Source of the DNA: Enterococcus faecium
GTDB taxonomy: Bacteria; Bacillota; Bacilli; Lactobacillales; Enterococcaceae
Length of the DNA stretch: 64,000 bases
Reading direction: 5' to 3'
Assembly (NCBI RefSeq): GCF_029023785.1
Contig: NZ_CP118955.1
Coordinates: 2,034,501-2,098,500 of the forward strand
The translations under genes and the position numbers were made by a program. Positions within the stretch are counted from its first letter, which is position 1, and every line of letters starts with the position of its first letter. Shown piece after piece: positions 46,951-56,603 of this stretch. Under the pieces are notes generated by a model. It worked only from the letters and a program-made list of their open reading frames with translations, was not told the origin of the DNA and ran no database searches.

Positions 46951-48654
46951 TTATATTTCTCCCTTCACGAGTTTTTCGTATTCATTCGTAGCTACCCAAT
47001 GTTCAACTAGAACTAGCCGAGGGATCTTTTCTTCTAGCTGTTCAGTTACAGCTAGTTCTCTTTGTGCGATATAAATCGTTTCTTCTTGGATTTTGATTTT
47101 TTCTATTGATTCTTTTGAGATAACAAACTGTTTTTTCGCTTTTTTTGCTAATTGACTTAAAATCGTCATGCCCATAGTTTGTGAGCCGCGTCTGTTGTTT
47201 TTATACAAAAATACAATATTAGCAGGCGACGTTTTTTGTTCTGTGATATCTGCTATCTCTTTTTTTTCTTCCCGCTTTGGAAATTGGATCGCTTCTTTTA
47301 TTCGTGACAGCAAGATATCTGTTTCCAAAAAGTGATCCAGTACATAGATTTGACTTTGAGGTACTTTTTCTCTTGCAAGACCCGCTAGTTCATGTTGCAC
47401 GATAACCAGCTGATTTACTTGGTTATTCAATTCATAGATAGAGCTGTATCCGACAGAAAGATCGATTTTTTCTGCTGCTAATTTCTTTTTCAGCAGGGCG
47501 GCTCCCATAGCACTTGATCCCATACCTGAGTCGCAAGCAAAAATGACGGAATGAATGATAGATGGTTCCAAGATTTCTCCCCTTTCTTTGACCGTTTTGT
47601 TCTCTTTTTCTTTATTTGGTAATTTCAATAGTATCGCTGCACAAATGAAGGTCACAAATGTACTGATTGCTATCCCTATACTTACCCCAGCTAGTTGTGG
47701 ATAAGGCGCATTGGCAAAAATCACGAGTAGTGACCCAGGCGATACAGGTGCAGCTAATCCCGTATCTAACCATTGAAATATCAACGTGCCGCTTGCCCCA
47801 CCAGCCATTACAGCTAAAAATAGATACGGTCGCAGCAAGACAAATGGAAAATAGATTTCGTGAATCCCGCCAATCGCATGGATCATCAATGCTCCACTCG
47901 CATTTACTTTTTCCTGTTTTTCTGCAAAACAAAGGATAGAAAGTAAGATCCCTAAACCAGGTCCAGGATTTGCCTCCATCAAAAATAAGGAAGAGTACCC
48001 GACTGTTTGTGAGAATTCGATTCCTAAAGGTGTCAATACACCATGATTGATTGCATTATTGAAAAATAGTACTTTTAGAGGTTCTAAGATCAGACTGACA
48101 AGTGGTAACAGATTCATTGTGACTAGCCAAGACACAACGGAGGCGAGCAACAAGTGAACACTATTTAAAACTGGTTCAATAAAAACGATTCCAATTATAC
48201 AAATAACGCTACCAGTCAGTCCTACTAGTAGGTTGCTGACAAGCATTTCATATCCAGCCTTGAATTTCACATGGAATCTAGAAACAAATTGTTCATATAC
48301 GATGCCGGCAAGCGGCCCGATAATCATCGCTCCTACGATTTGTGGAGCATTGGAACGAGCGATCAACCCTAAAGAAGCAATTGCACCGGCGACTGCCCCT
48401 TTTTGTCCCCCTACCGATTTCCCGCCTGAATAACTGATCAAGATGGGTAAAAGCAGCTGGATCATCCAATGGCATACCTCTTCTAATGTGGTGTGCAAAT
48501 CGCCAGACACACCTTTTGTTGCTAATGACAAGATTCCCCAAGCGATAAACAGACTTAGATTTGGCATGATCATTTCATTTAAGTGATGTCCAGCTTTTCT
48601 CAGTTGTTTCATAGACACGCGACTGCTGTTGTTTGCTTTCCATTTGTATTCCAT
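46951..48654 (-). CDS. Second mannitol-type PTS subunit IICB
   Basis: This paralogue of MtlA has 567 residues from the ATG at 48654, chosen because MEYK aligns with the MtlA start; an ATG at 48666 is possible and ribosome sites are weak. The EIIC domain has [11 protein letters not shown] and NNAINHGVLTPLG. EIIB has Cys in [20 protein letters not shown] second EIIB-like segment again lacks the cysteine (FLYKNNRRGSQTMGMTIL). It is followed at once by mtlR and the second EIIA. Its substrate is probably mannitol or a related hexitol. Confidence 0.9.
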   Translation of the reverse strand: MEYKWKANNSSRVSMKQLRKAGHHLNEMIMPNLSLFIAWGILSLATKGVSGDLHTTLEEVCHWMIQLLLPILISYSGGKSVGGQKGAVAGAIASLGLIARSNAPQIVGAMIIGPLAGIVYEQFVSRFHVKFKAGYEMLVSNLLVGLTGSVICIIGIVFIEPVLNSVHLLLASVVSWLVTMNLLPLVSLILEPLKVLFFNNAINHGVLTPLGIEFSQTVGYSSLFLMEANPGPGLGILLSILCFAEKQEKVNASGALMIHAIGGIHEIYFPFVLLRPYLFLAVMAGGASGTLIFQWLDTGLAAPVSPGSLLVIFANAPYPQLAGVSIGIAISTFVTFICAAILLKLPNKEKENKTVKERGEILEPSIIHSVIFACDSGMGSSAMGAALLKKKLAAEKIDLSVGYSSIYELNNQVNQLVIVQHELAGLAREKVPQSQIYVLDHFLETDILLSRIKEAIQFPKREEKKEIADITEQKTSPANIVFLYKNNRRGSQTMGMTILSQLAKKAKKQFVISKESIEKIKIQEETIYIAQRELAVTEQLEEKIPRLVLVEHWVATNEYEKLVKGEI

Positions 48655-48699
48655 CTTTTTCACCATACTTCTATTTATTGATGGACGGATTTTATGTAG

Positions 48700-48735
48700 A
48701 AAAAGCAGCAAACGAAAAACCGTCTGCTGCTTTCA
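48700..48735 (-). terminator. Rho-independent terminator after manA
   Basis: AAAGCAGCA pairs with TGCTGCTTT around a 14-nt loop, with TTTTTC on the minus strand. It lies between manA and the second EIICB gene and leaves less than 50 bp for a promoter of the latter, so read-through may matter. Confidence 0.75.
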
Positions 48736-48747
48736 GCTATCTGGGAA

Positions 48748-49698
48748 CTATTTGCCTGGTTCAGTCGCAATGATTGCTAGTTCACCTTGGACCGCCCACT
48801 CAGAAACGCCATTTGGAATAATACAGCTTGTTCCTTTTTCTAATGGATATGTTTTTCCGTCAACGACAAGGTCTCCTGCTCCTTCGATTACCGTCATCAA
48901 TGTATAAGGGGCTTGTTTTTTGAAAGATGTGATTCCTTTAATATCCCACTCATATACATTGAAAAACTCAGTTTCTAAATAAGTGACGATCGATGAATTC
49001 CCTTTTCGGACTTCTTTGATTTGTAATTCTGGTGTTTTCGCAGGGACAGTTGTTACATCGATCGATTGTTGGATATGCAGCTCTCTTGTTTGTCCTTGCG
49101 CATCTTTTCTGTCGTAGTCATACACGCGGTAAGTCGTGTCAGAACTTTGCTGTGTTTCTAAAATCATGATTCCTTTACCAATAGCATGGATCGTTCCGCT
49201 TGGTACATAAAAGAAATCACCTTTTTTAACTGGTACTTTCTTCAAAAGGTCATCCCAGCGCCCATCTTTGATCATCTCAGCTAGTTCTTCTCTTGTCTTT
49301 GCATGATGACCATAGATGATTTCTGCACCAGGTTCAGCATCGATGATATACCAGCATTCAGTTTTTCCTAATTCACCTTCATGTTTCATCCCATAGGCAT
49401 CATCTGGATGTACTTGTACAGATAGATCATCTTCTGCGTCTAAGATCTTGATCAATAATGGAAACACTGGTTCTGAAGGATGGCCAAACAATTCCTTGTG
49501 TTCTGACCATAGTTCATCTAATCTTTTCCCTTTGAATTCGCCATTTTCTACTACACTGACACCATGAGGATGCGCACTGATCGCCCAATCTTCTCCGATT
49601 TTATCGTTAGGGATATCAAAACCAAAGACTGAACGTAAACGACTTCCTCCCCAAATTTTTTCTTGAAAAACTGGTTTTAAAAACATAGGTTCCTGCAT
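48748..49698 (-). CDS. manA: Mannose-6-phosphate isomerase, class I
   Basis: This zinc enzyme interconverts mannose-6-P and fructose-6-P. The 316-residue length is that of the short Firmicute ManA/Pmi type. Metal-binding residues are visible in LLIKILDAEDDLSVQVHPDD (His/Gln), the GKTECWYIID segment (Glu), and the later FYVPSGTIHAIGKG (His). GGAGAG precedes the ATG. It lies upstream of the second mannitol set on the same strand with a terminator between, so transcription is probably separate. Confidence 0.95.
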   Translation of the reverse strand: MQEPMFLKPVFQEKIWGGSRLRSVFGFDIPNDKIGEDWAISAHPHGVSVVENGEFKGKRLDELWSEHKELFGHPSEPVFPLLIKILDAEDDLSVQVHPDDAYGMKHEGELGKTECWYIIDAEPGAEIIYGHHAKTREELAEMIKDGRWDDLLKKVPVKKGDFFYVPSGTIHAIGKGIMILETQQSSDTTYRVYDYDRKDAQGQTRELHIQQSIDVTTVPAKTPELQIKEVRKGNSSIVTYLETEFFNVYEWDIKGITSFKKQAPYTLMTVIEGAGDLVVDGKTYPLEKGTSCIIPNGVSEWAVQGELAIIATEPGK

Positions 49699-49736
49699 AA
49701 TTCAAACTCCTCTCATTTTTCATAGCTATTATAGCA

Positions 49737-50762
49737 TTATTTCGGTAATACCGCTTTCTCTTTCAAAAAGTTTTCAACAATTTCATCTCGACATATGAGA
49801 TACTCCGCACGATGATCGACAGGATGTACGCGATTTGACAAAAATATCAACGCTTCTTGTGTTTTTATATCAATCAAGAAAAACGTACCTGTATAACCAG
49901 TATGAAAAAGAATCGCATGACCGTCTTCTACATCCTTTTTTAAGTCCCATCCTAAAGAACGATAGCCATTTTTTTTCGGTGTTTGATCTTGCAGTAAAGA
50001 ATCAATCGTCTCTTCTTCTAAAAAACGACCATTACGGATTTTTCCCTTGTTCAAATACATTTGGACAAAAGTAATGCTGTCTTTCAAATCAATAAAGAGA
50101 CCCGCGTTACCTGCATGTTCAGCCAAAACTCTTGCTTTCGGATCATGAGTTTGTCCACGCAAAACCTCACCCGAAGGCAGTTGTTCTGTGGGAACGATTT
50201 TTTTGGAAGGAAAAGGAAGAAATAAGCTGTTCATCATTCCTAATGGTTCCAATACTTGTTCTTGAAAGATTTCCACTGCAGTTTCTTGGTAAATTTCCTC
50301 TAGCATCAACCCAAGAAGAATCGTACCGGCATCTGTATATTTTACTTCTTTTCCTAGTTGCTCACCTGGTTCTAGCTTCAAATAAGCGGCGATCAATTCT
50401 TCCTGAGATAGCTTATCTCTGTTTGGTATCCATGTTTTGATATCAGAAGTATGTGTCAGTAAATGACGCAAAGTGATTGTCTGATTTTCAAATTCAGGAA
50501 GATATTTATGAAGCGGTTGATCGAGTTCTATCTTTCCATCTTCTAATAGACGTAAAACTAATGAAGTGGTTGCAACGACTTTCGTCAGTGAGGCTGCATC
50601 AAACAACAGATCTTCTGTCATCAGCTGCTTTTCAGGAACGACTTGGGCAAAGCCGGCTGTAAATGTTTCTACTTGATTTTCTTTTATGAAGGCGACTGCT
50701 ACACCTGGATAAAATCCTTCTTCCATCTTTTTCAAAATAAGCTGTTTCGTGTGTGGATACAT
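49737..50762 (-). CDS. Serine hydrolase of the beta-lactamase (class C-like) family
   Basis: This penicillin-binding-protein-like hydrolase probably acts as an esterase or D-amino acid peptidase rather than a true beta-lactamase. I start at ATG 50762 (MYPHTKQL), with GCAGGAG 7 bases upstream, giving 341 residues. The nucleophile motif is SLTK in DAASLTKVVATT, the second motif is YTD in KYTDAGTIL (in place of YxN), and the third is HTG in ILFHTGYTGTF. No signal peptide is seen, so it seems cytoplasmic. The first residues MDCKN of a longer reading are rejected. Confidence 0.85.
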   Translation of the reverse strand: MYPHTKQLILKKMEEGFYPGVAVAFIKENQVETFTAGFAQVVPEKQLMTEDLLFDAASLTKVVATTSLVLRLLEDGKIELDQPLHKYLPEFENQTITLRHLLTHTSDIKTWIPNRDKLSQEELIAAYLKLEPGEQLGKEVKYTDAGTILLGLMLEEIYQETAVEIFQEQVLEPLGMMNSLFLPFPSKKIVPTEQLPSGEVLRGQTHDPKARVLAEHAGNAGLFIDLKDSITFVQMYLNKGKIRNGRFLEEETIDSLLQDQTPKKNGYRSLGWDLKKDVEDGHAILFHTGYTGTFFLIDIKTQEALIFLSNRVHPVDHRAEYLICRDEIVENFLKEKAVLPK

Positions 50763-50846
50763 CTTTTTCTCCTGCTTTTCTATCAGATTCTTACAGTCCA
50801 AGCTTAAAGCTTAATCTATGAGGAATCAACCTTTTTTACACAAAAA

Positions 50847-50874
50847 AACTGCGCGAAAAACCGCGCAGTTTCCC
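50847..50874 (-). terminator. Strong rho-independent terminator
   Basis: AAACTGCGCG pairs perfectly with CGCGCAGTTT around a short loop. On the minus strand seven T follow. It ends the VOC gene. Confidence 0.9.
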
Positions 50875-50970
50875 CCGGTATACTATTTTCTCTTTCTATC
50901 TCTAGAATAAGCGATAGTATGACCGTTCATAAAATGACGAGACATGCGACAATCGTTAAGAAAGAAAAAG

Positions 50971-51840
50971 TTAAGCGTCGCATCGAATGTCAGTTTTATT
51001 CTTTTCTTTTGGCTCACTGACGAACCACCATTCGATTCCTATAGCATCATAGATTGTGAGTACTGTGTGCTTTTTGTCTAAGAAGAAATCAACTGATAGT
51101 TGCTGCAAGTGAGCAATCAGTCCTTCCATGCTTTCAGTATCGATCATGAATTTCAGAAAATCAAGTCCAATCACTTCATCTGTAGGCAAATCAATTGCGC
51201 CTCCGCTAGCTTCTGTCAAACCAACATGGAAATCTCCTTCATTCAATACATGGATGCCCTCTTCTTCATTATGTACCTTCAAACCAAGTACATGATTAAG
51301 AAATTGGCGTTCTTTTGTTAAGTTAGTAACATTTAAATGGATTTTTTCAAAATAAGAACCTGTTGATAGTTTACTGAATTTTTCTTCAGATTTTCTTAAT
51401 AATGCTTCTTGATCCATTGTTTCTGGAATTTCTCTTTGGTCGTTCTTATTCTCTTCATGGTAAATTTCCAATTCATTCTCTTCTGGGTCTACGAGCAAAA
51501 TCCCCATACGTCCATGATCTTCTAAAGCTTCTTTGATTGGATAATTCATTTTACGGATACGACAAAGGATATCTGCCATTTCTTCTGTGCTAGGGATAAT
51601 CAATGAAAAACGGTTCAGCTTTTTGATCACCCCCATGTGATCATTCGCTCTAGGACTTTCTTCCAGCAGCAACATTTCACTTCCAGCTTCTTCTGTTCCT
51701 AAAATGGCTAATTCGTTTTCTTCTCTTTTCAAATCAAAGCCAACAACGTTCTTGTAAAAATCAATCATTTTATCTCGGTCTTTCACCCGAATGGCTACAC
51801 TTTTTAAATAGGTGGCAGCCCCCAATTGAAAATCTTTCAT
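50971..51840 (-). CDS. VOC-family (glyoxalase/bleomycin/dioxygenase) protein, CatE-like
   Basis: This metal-dependent enzyme has 289 residues and two VOC modules. The first is SVAIRVKDRDKMIDFYKNVVGFDL (about residues 12-35) with LVDPEENELEIYHE as its end. The second is KIHLNVTNLTKERQFLNHVLGLKV (about 165-190). The layout resembles catechol-2,3-dioxygenase-like CatE of Bacillus. The second module's usual final Glu region appears as AIGIEWWF. The substrate is not evident. It has GGGGAG before the start and is monocistronic. Confidence 0.82.
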   Translation of the reverse strand: MKDFQLGAATYLKSVAIRVKDRDKMIDFYKNVVGFDLKREENELAILGTEEAGSEMLLLEESPRANDHMGVIKKLNRFSLIIPSTEEMADILCRIRKMNYPIKEALEDHGRMGILLVDPEENELEIYHEENKNDQREIPETMDQEALLRKSEEKFSKLSTGSYFEKIHLNVTNLTKERQFLNHVLGLKVHNEEEGIHVLNEGDFHVGLTEASGGAIDLPTDEVIGLDFLKFMIDTESMEGLIAHLQQLSVDFFLDKKHTVLTIYDAIGIEWWFVSEPKEKNKTDIRCDA

Positions 51841-51987
51841 ATTTCTTGCTCCCCTCTACGTCAAGCTTTATTTTAACGATGGATTCTTCTTCTTTCAAGC
51901 AATAACTTTGATTTTGTTAAAAAAAATGTGAGAAAATTCGCATTTTGCTTGTTTTTTGTAAATTAATGAGTAAAAACTCTTATAAAA

Positions 51988-52230
51988 AGAGGTTGTGAAA
52001 AAGCTGTTCTGCATCAAGTAATAAGAACAGCCAAACAAAAATAGCTCCTCCTATTTTTCGTTTGGTTGGGCTTATTACCGCAGATGCAAGCTTTTGAACA
52101 CCGTTTAAGGAAGAGGTTGTAAAATCAGCGGTTTGACCTGAGTATTAGAGATACAAAACGGAAAAATAGCTTCTCATATTTTGCCGTTTTTTGAGCTAAT
52201 ACCGAAGGACAGCTGATTGAACACCGTTTA
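51988..52230 (+). repeat. Two tandem hairpin repeat units (subtypes 3 and 2)
   Basis: A subtype 3 unit (51988-52107) and a subtype 2 unit (52112-52230) lie head to tail, each starting AGAGGTTGT and ending GAACACCGTTTA. The subtype 3 interior folds as AAGC..TGCATC..TAATAAG..CCAAAC..AAAATAG against CTATTTT..GTTTGG..TTATTA..GATGCA..GCTT. The same order, 3 then 2, is found in the block at 5357-5598. The remaining gap (51841-51987) is AT-rich, with the VOC promoter presumably inside. Confidence 0.88.
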
Positions 52231-52236
52231 TTCGGA

Positions 52237-52280
52237 AAAAGGGACTGTGACACGACTTTTGTCACAGCCCCTAAAAAAAA
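52237..52280 (-). terminator. GTGACA-core terminator, copy 8
   Basis: GGGACTGTGACA pairs with TGTCACAGCCCC around a short loop (52241-52271); an A-run on the plus side gives T on the minus side upstream and TTTTTCC after the stem. It lies 28 bp after the efrB stop. Confidence 0.8.
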
Positions 52281-52298
52281 TAATAAATTTGTACTATT

Positions 52299-54191
52299 CT
52301 ATGAAGCTTCTTCTTCAGAAAACTGACTGTTATAAAGATCTGCATAGAATCCGTCTTTTTCCATCAATGTATCGTGGTTTCCTGTTTCTACGATCGAACC
52401 ATGATTCATCACAATAATGTTGTCTGCATCGCGTATTGTAGACAAGCGGTGAGCAACAACGAAACTTGTCCGGTTTTCCAATAGGCGGTTCATCGCTTTT
52501 TGAATCAGTATTTCTGTTCGTGTATCTACACTAGATGTTGCTTCATCAAGGATCAGGACATCTGGATTTGCTAAGAATGCCCGCGCAATTGTGATTAGCT
52601 GACGCTGCCCTTGCGAAATATTGCTTGCATCCTCGTTTAATACAGTGTTATATCCTTCTGGCAATTTACGAACAAAATCGTCTACGTGAGCAGCTTTAGC
52701 AGCCTCAATGATTTGTTCGTCTGTTGCATCGTCGTTCCCATATTTGATATTGTCATAGATACTTCCTGTAAACAGCCAAGTATCTTGCAGTACCATTGAA
52801 AACTGTGCGCGCAATTCATCACGTGAAAGATCACGGGTATCTACACCATCGTAACGAATACTACCTCCAGAAACATCGTAGAACCGTTCAAGAAGGTTGA
52901 TCAGTGTCGTCTTCCCTGCACCAGTCGGACCTACAATAGCGACCATCTCACCAGGTTTGACATCCAAGTTAAAATCAGTCATTAGCAAGTTATCTGGTGT
53001 GTAGCCGAATTGAACATTTTCAAAACGAACTTTGTATGGTGTATCTTTTTCTTCTGGAAGGCCAGATTTTTCATTGGACATCTCTTCTTCATCCAACACT
53101 TCAAATACCCGTTCGGCTGAAGCAACTGTTGATTGGATAGTGTTCATCAAACTTGCAAGTTGAGTGATTGGTTGAGAGAACTGTGTTGTATATTGCAAGA
53201 ACGCTTGAACATCCCCTAATGTCATGTTCCCATTTGCAACTTTTACTCCGCCTAGTACAGCGACGAACACATAGCCTAGATTTTTAACGAAATTCATCAA
53301 CGGCATGATGATTGCCGAAATAAATTGAGCTTTCCAACCAGCGGCATACAGATTCTGATTTTCTTTTTCAAATACTTCCTGGTCTTTTTCAGTATGATTG
53401 AATGTTTTAACAATGGTATGACCACCATATGTTTCTTCTACTTGGTTATTCAATAAACCTAAACTTTTTTGCTGATCTGCGAAAAACACTTGTGATTTCG
53501 GCGCTACGATCATCACGATGATCAAGCTTAAAGGGATCATCAATAACGCGACTAACGTCAATTGCCAGCTGATTGAAAGCATCATCACGATGACCCCAAT
53601 CAATGTGACTGCACTAGTTACAAATTGAGTCAAATTTTGCTGCAGCGTGCTTGCGATGTTATCCATATCATTGATTGCTCGAGACATGATATCCCCATTT
53701 GTATGTGTATCATAATAGGAAATCGGTACACGATTCATTTTGGCTTCCAAATCATGACGTAATTCATAAACTGTTCGTTGGGAAACACGTGTCATAATAA
53801 ATTGCTGTAAAAAGTTGAATACAGCAGAAATCAAATACATCACGATTACTGTCGCAATGATCTGCGCGATTTTATCAAAGTCTATCGGAAATTTTGTTAC
53901 TTGTTGGCCTTGTTGCATCTGTTGAGCGCCAGCCATTACACCTTTGAATATTTCTGTGGTTGCTTTCCCCAAGACCTTTGGTGTTTGGATTTGGAAGATC
54001 ACGGCTGCTATTGCTAGTACAAATACAGCGATGATCGCAACCATACGTTTAGACATATAGCCAAACAATCGGCGTACCGTTCCCCAGAAATTTTTAGGCT
54101 TTTCACCTTTTACACCGAGATTTCTGCCAGGTCCACCATGTCCTGGACCGCCTGCTGGTCCATGAGAGGGACGTGTGTTTGTTTTACTCAT
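52299..54191 (-). CDS. efrB: Multidrug ABC exporter half-transporter EfrB
   Basis: This is one half of the heterodimeric EfrAB drug exporter. The 630-residue protein has a Gly/Pro/His-rich N-terminal tail (about residues 8-25, HGPAGGPGHGGPG), then an ABC_membrane domain of six helices (about 45-360). The nucleotide-binding domain has Walker A GPTGAGKTT and Walker B VLILDEATSSVD with the catalytic Glu present. Its signature is ISQGQRQ instead of LSGGQ. It overlaps efrA by 4 bases. Fluoroquinolones and dyes are known substrates in E. faecalis. Confidence 0.9.
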   Translation of the reverse strand: MSKTNTRPSHGPAGGPGHGGPGRNLGVKGEKPKNFWGTVRRLFGYMSKRMVAIIAVFVLAIAAVIFQIQTPKVLGKATTEIFKGVMAGAQQMQQGQQVTKFPIDFDKIAQIIATVIVMYLISAVFNFLQQFIMTRVSQRTVYELRHDLEAKMNRVPISYYDTHTNGDIMSRAINDMDNIASTLQQNLTQFVTSAVTLIGVIVMMLSISWQLTLVALLMIPLSLIIVMIVAPKSQVFFADQQKSLGLLNNQVEETYGGHTIVKTFNHTEKDQEVFEKENQNLYAAGWKAQFISAIIMPLMNFVKNLGYVFVAVLGGVKVANGNMTLGDVQAFLQYTTQFSQPITQLASLMNTIQSTVASAERVFEVLDEEEMSNEKSGLPEEKDTPYKVRFENVQFGYTPDNLLMTDFNLDVKPGEMVAIVGPTGAGKTTLINLLERFYDVSGGSIRYDGVDTRDLSRDELRAQFSMVLQDTWLFTGSIYDNIKYGNDDATDEQIIEAAKAAHVDDFVRKLPEGYNTVLNEDASNISQGQRQLITIARAFLANPDVLILDEATSSVDTRTEILIQKAMNRLLENRTSFVVAHRLSTIRDADNIIVMNHGSIVETGNHDTLMEKDGFYADLYNSQFSEEEAS

Positions 54192-55915
54192 GCTAAGTCC
54201 TCCTCTCTTAGTTGTGAATGAACGATTTCTTGATAAGTTTCGTTTGTTGCTAATAGTTCTTCATGTGTTCCTTTGCCAACCAGTTTTCCTTCATCTAGCA
54301 CAAGGATCATATCTGCATCCATTACTGTACTTACTCGTTGAGCAACTAAAACGGTGATACTTTCTTTCATATTCGTTTTCAATGCTTGGCGAAGATTGGC
54401 ATCCGTTTTGAAATCCAACGCTGAGAAGGAATCATCAAACACATAGATATCTGCTGTTTTGACTAATGCCCGTGCAATTGCCAGACGCTGTCTTTGTCCA
54501 CCAGAGAAGTTTCCTCCTCCTTGTTCCACATGGCTATCTAAGCCATCTTCCATCTCTGAAACAAAATCTTTAGCTTGTGCGATTTCTAATGCTTTCCAAA
54601 TCATTTCATCTGTTGCATCCGGCTTACCATACTGCATATTGTCTCGGATCGTTCCAGAGAACAGAACTGCTTTTTGAGGAACAAAGCCCATTAATTCTCG
54701 CAAATTATATTGAGTCATGTCACTAATGTCCGTTCCATTTATTTGGATCGAACCAGATTCGATGTCATATAATCGAGGGATCAAATTGACTAAGGTCGTT
54801 TTACCTGAACCAGTCCCCCCTATGATTGCGACGATCTCGCCCGACTTGGCTTGGAAATCAATATCTTCCAATGCAAGTTTTTCTGCTCCATGATATCGAT
54901 AATTGACATGATTGAAGGCCAATGTTGCGTTTTTTCCAGCAAAAGAAACTGTTTTAGGATTTTCAGGGTCATGGATACCGATTTTTTCATCCAACACTTC
55001 ATTAATACGGTCAGCTGAAGCTTGTGCACGAGGCACCATGATAAAAATAGCGGAAAGCATCATAAAGCTGATCAAGATCTGCATCGCATAAGTCATAAAT
55101 GCAATCAGATTACCGACTTCCAAAGTCATATCTGCTATGTAGTGTCCACCAAACCAAGTGATTGCTACGTTTGTACCGCTCATGATCAATGTCATCATTG
55201 GCATCATCAATGCGACGATCGTATTAACTTTGATTGCCGTATTTGTATAATCTTTATTCGCTAAATCAAAACGATTTTCTTCAAAGCGTGTCTTATCGAA
55301 TGCTCGAATCACTCTGACCCCTGTCAATCCTTCTCGAAATACCAGGTTTAAACGGTCAGTTTTCTTTTGCATACTTTTGAATAATGGAACAGCAAAGTAC
55401 ATGATTCCGCCGATCAAAATAATCATTACTGGGATGACAACTAAGAAGATTTTTGTCAACTGATGATCTTTTTGATAAGCAAGTATGCTCGCGCCAATCA
55501 ACGTGATTGGTGCATTGATCATCATACGTAAAAACATTTGTGTAACCATTTGGATTTGAGTCACATCATTGGTCGTTCTTGTGATCAAAGAGGCCGTTCC
55601 ATATTTATCAAACGCATCTTTTGTCAGACTCTCTGATTTTTTATAGACATCCGTACGCAATTGCTTACCCAGTTTCTGTGATTCACGAGTAGCAAAAAAT
55701 GTATTTGCGATAGCAGCTAAGATACTGATCAAAGAAAAGCCGATCATCACAAAACCTGTATGCCAAATATAATCGACATCTCCTTGCGCTACCCCTTTAT
55801 CAATAATATTGGAGGTAAGTGTCGGCAAATATAAATCTGCCAGTACTTGGATCACCATGAAAACTGCAGCTGCAATTGCTGAAGTCAAGGAGATCCGTTT
55901 TACGATTTTTAGCAT
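54188..55915 (-). CDS. efrA: Multidrug ABC exporter half-transporter EfrA
   Basis: This partner of EfrB has 575 residues: six helices (about 15-310) and a nucleotide-binding domain with Walker A GGTGSGKTT and signature FSGGQRQRLAIARAL. Walker B ends in FDDSFSALD, so the catalytic Glu is Asp. Together with the altered EfrB signature, one of the two ATP sites should be degenerate, as in other heterodimeric exporters. Order is TetR-efrA-efrB, with 15 bp between the regulator and efrA. The operator upstream of tetR probably controls all three. Confidence 0.9.
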   Translation of the reverse strand: MLKIVKRISLTSAIAAAVFMVIQVLADLYLPTLTSNIIDKGVAQGDVDYIWHTGFVMIGFSLISILAAIANTFFATRESQKLGKQLRTDVYKKSESLTKDAFDKYGTASLITRTTNDVTQIQMVTQMFLRMMINAPITLIGASILAYQKDHQLTKIFLVVIPVMIILIGGIMYFAVPLFKSMQKKTDRLNLVFREGLTGVRVIRAFDKTRFEENRFDLANKDYTNTAIKVNTIVALMMPMMTLIMSGTNVAITWFGGHYIADMTLEVGNLIAFMTYAMQILISFMMLSAIFIMVPRAQASADRINEVLDEKIGIHDPENPKTVSFAGKNATLAFNHVNYRYHGAEKLALEDIDFQAKSGEIVAIIGGTGSGKTTLVNLIPRLYDIESGSIQINGTDISDMTQYNLRELMGFVPQKAVLFSGTIRDNMQYGKPDATDEMIWKALEIAQAKDFVSEMEDGLDSHVEQGGGNFSGGQRQRLAIARALVKTADIYVFDDSFSALDFKTDANLRQALKTNMKESITVLVAQRVSTVMDADMILVLDEGKLVGKGTHEELLATNETYQEIVHSQLREEDLA

Positions 55916-55930
55916 CTAGTTCCCTTCTTT

Positions 55931-56581
55931 CTATTTATATACTCCGTTTTTCAGCCAAGAAAGTTTCAAATTGAATTCACTGATTGCTTGCTCTACTGAG
56001 TAATCTTCAGATGTTGAAAATAAGCGATACGAATGCGCAATTGTTGTAAATACAGTATTCATCACTAATTGGATCAGTAATTCCAATTCATGATCATTTT
56101 TTACTTTCAGCTTCGTCCGATCGATCAATTCAAGCAACTCTTTTGCATCTTGTTTGTGTTCTTTATGTGGATCGTGAGGCGTTTTTTGGCGACTCGTATG
56201 AGGAGCGACTTTTCTTGAGGCACGGTAATCCATGTTCATAAACAAGTTACGATAAAAAGAAGCATTCTCGCCTTCCAAAATCTCATAAATCATTTTAGAA
56301 AAATAGGATTCGAATCCTTTGAATAGATCACCATCGGATTCTTTCATTAGTTGTAACATATCTTTAGAGCTGTCACGTCTCATTGTCTCAAAGTAATAAA
56401 AATAAAGATCCTCTTTATCTTCAAAATACTGATAGAAACTGCCTCTAGGGATATCCGCTAATTTGACGATATTAGCAATCGAAGCTTCTTTTAAGGGTAC
56501 TCTAGAAAACTCGATTCTCGCAGCCTCGATTAGTCTTTTTTGTTTTTCTTTAGGCAAATGGAAAAATGTCTGTGTCGGCAT
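55931..56581 (-). CDS. TetR-family regulator of efrAB
   Basis: This is a likely repressor of the efrAB operon. From ATG 56581 (MPTQTFFHL), with AAAGGAGG 7 bases upstream, it has 216 residues. The N-terminal TetR HTH reads LIEAARIEFSRVPLKEASIANIVKLADIPRGSFYQYFEDKEDLYFYYF (core NIVKLADIPRGSFYQYF). The C-terminal part, about 160 residues, would sense ligand. It is the first gene of the operon and has a 30-bp palindrome overlapping its own start of transcription, pointing to autoregulation. The inducer is unknown. Confidence 0.88.
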   Translation of the reverse strand: MPTQTFFHLPKEKQKRLIEAARIEFSRVPLKEASIANIVKLADIPRGSFYQYFEDKEDLYFYYFETMRRDSSKDMLQLMKESDGDLFKGFESYFSKMIYEILEGENASFYRNLFMNMDYRASRKVAPHTSRQKTPHDPHKEHKQDAKELLELIDRTKLKVKNDHELELLIQLVMNTVFTTIAHSYRLFSTSEDYSVEQAISEFNLKLSWLKNGVYK

Positions 56582-56603
56582 ATGGATCCTCCTTTCTTTC
56601 AAG

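Noticed and set aside
47696-47704. A perfect DnaA box (TGTGGATAA) inside the second EIICB gene
   Set aside because: It is isolated in coding sequence, and about one such match is expected by chance in a window this size.
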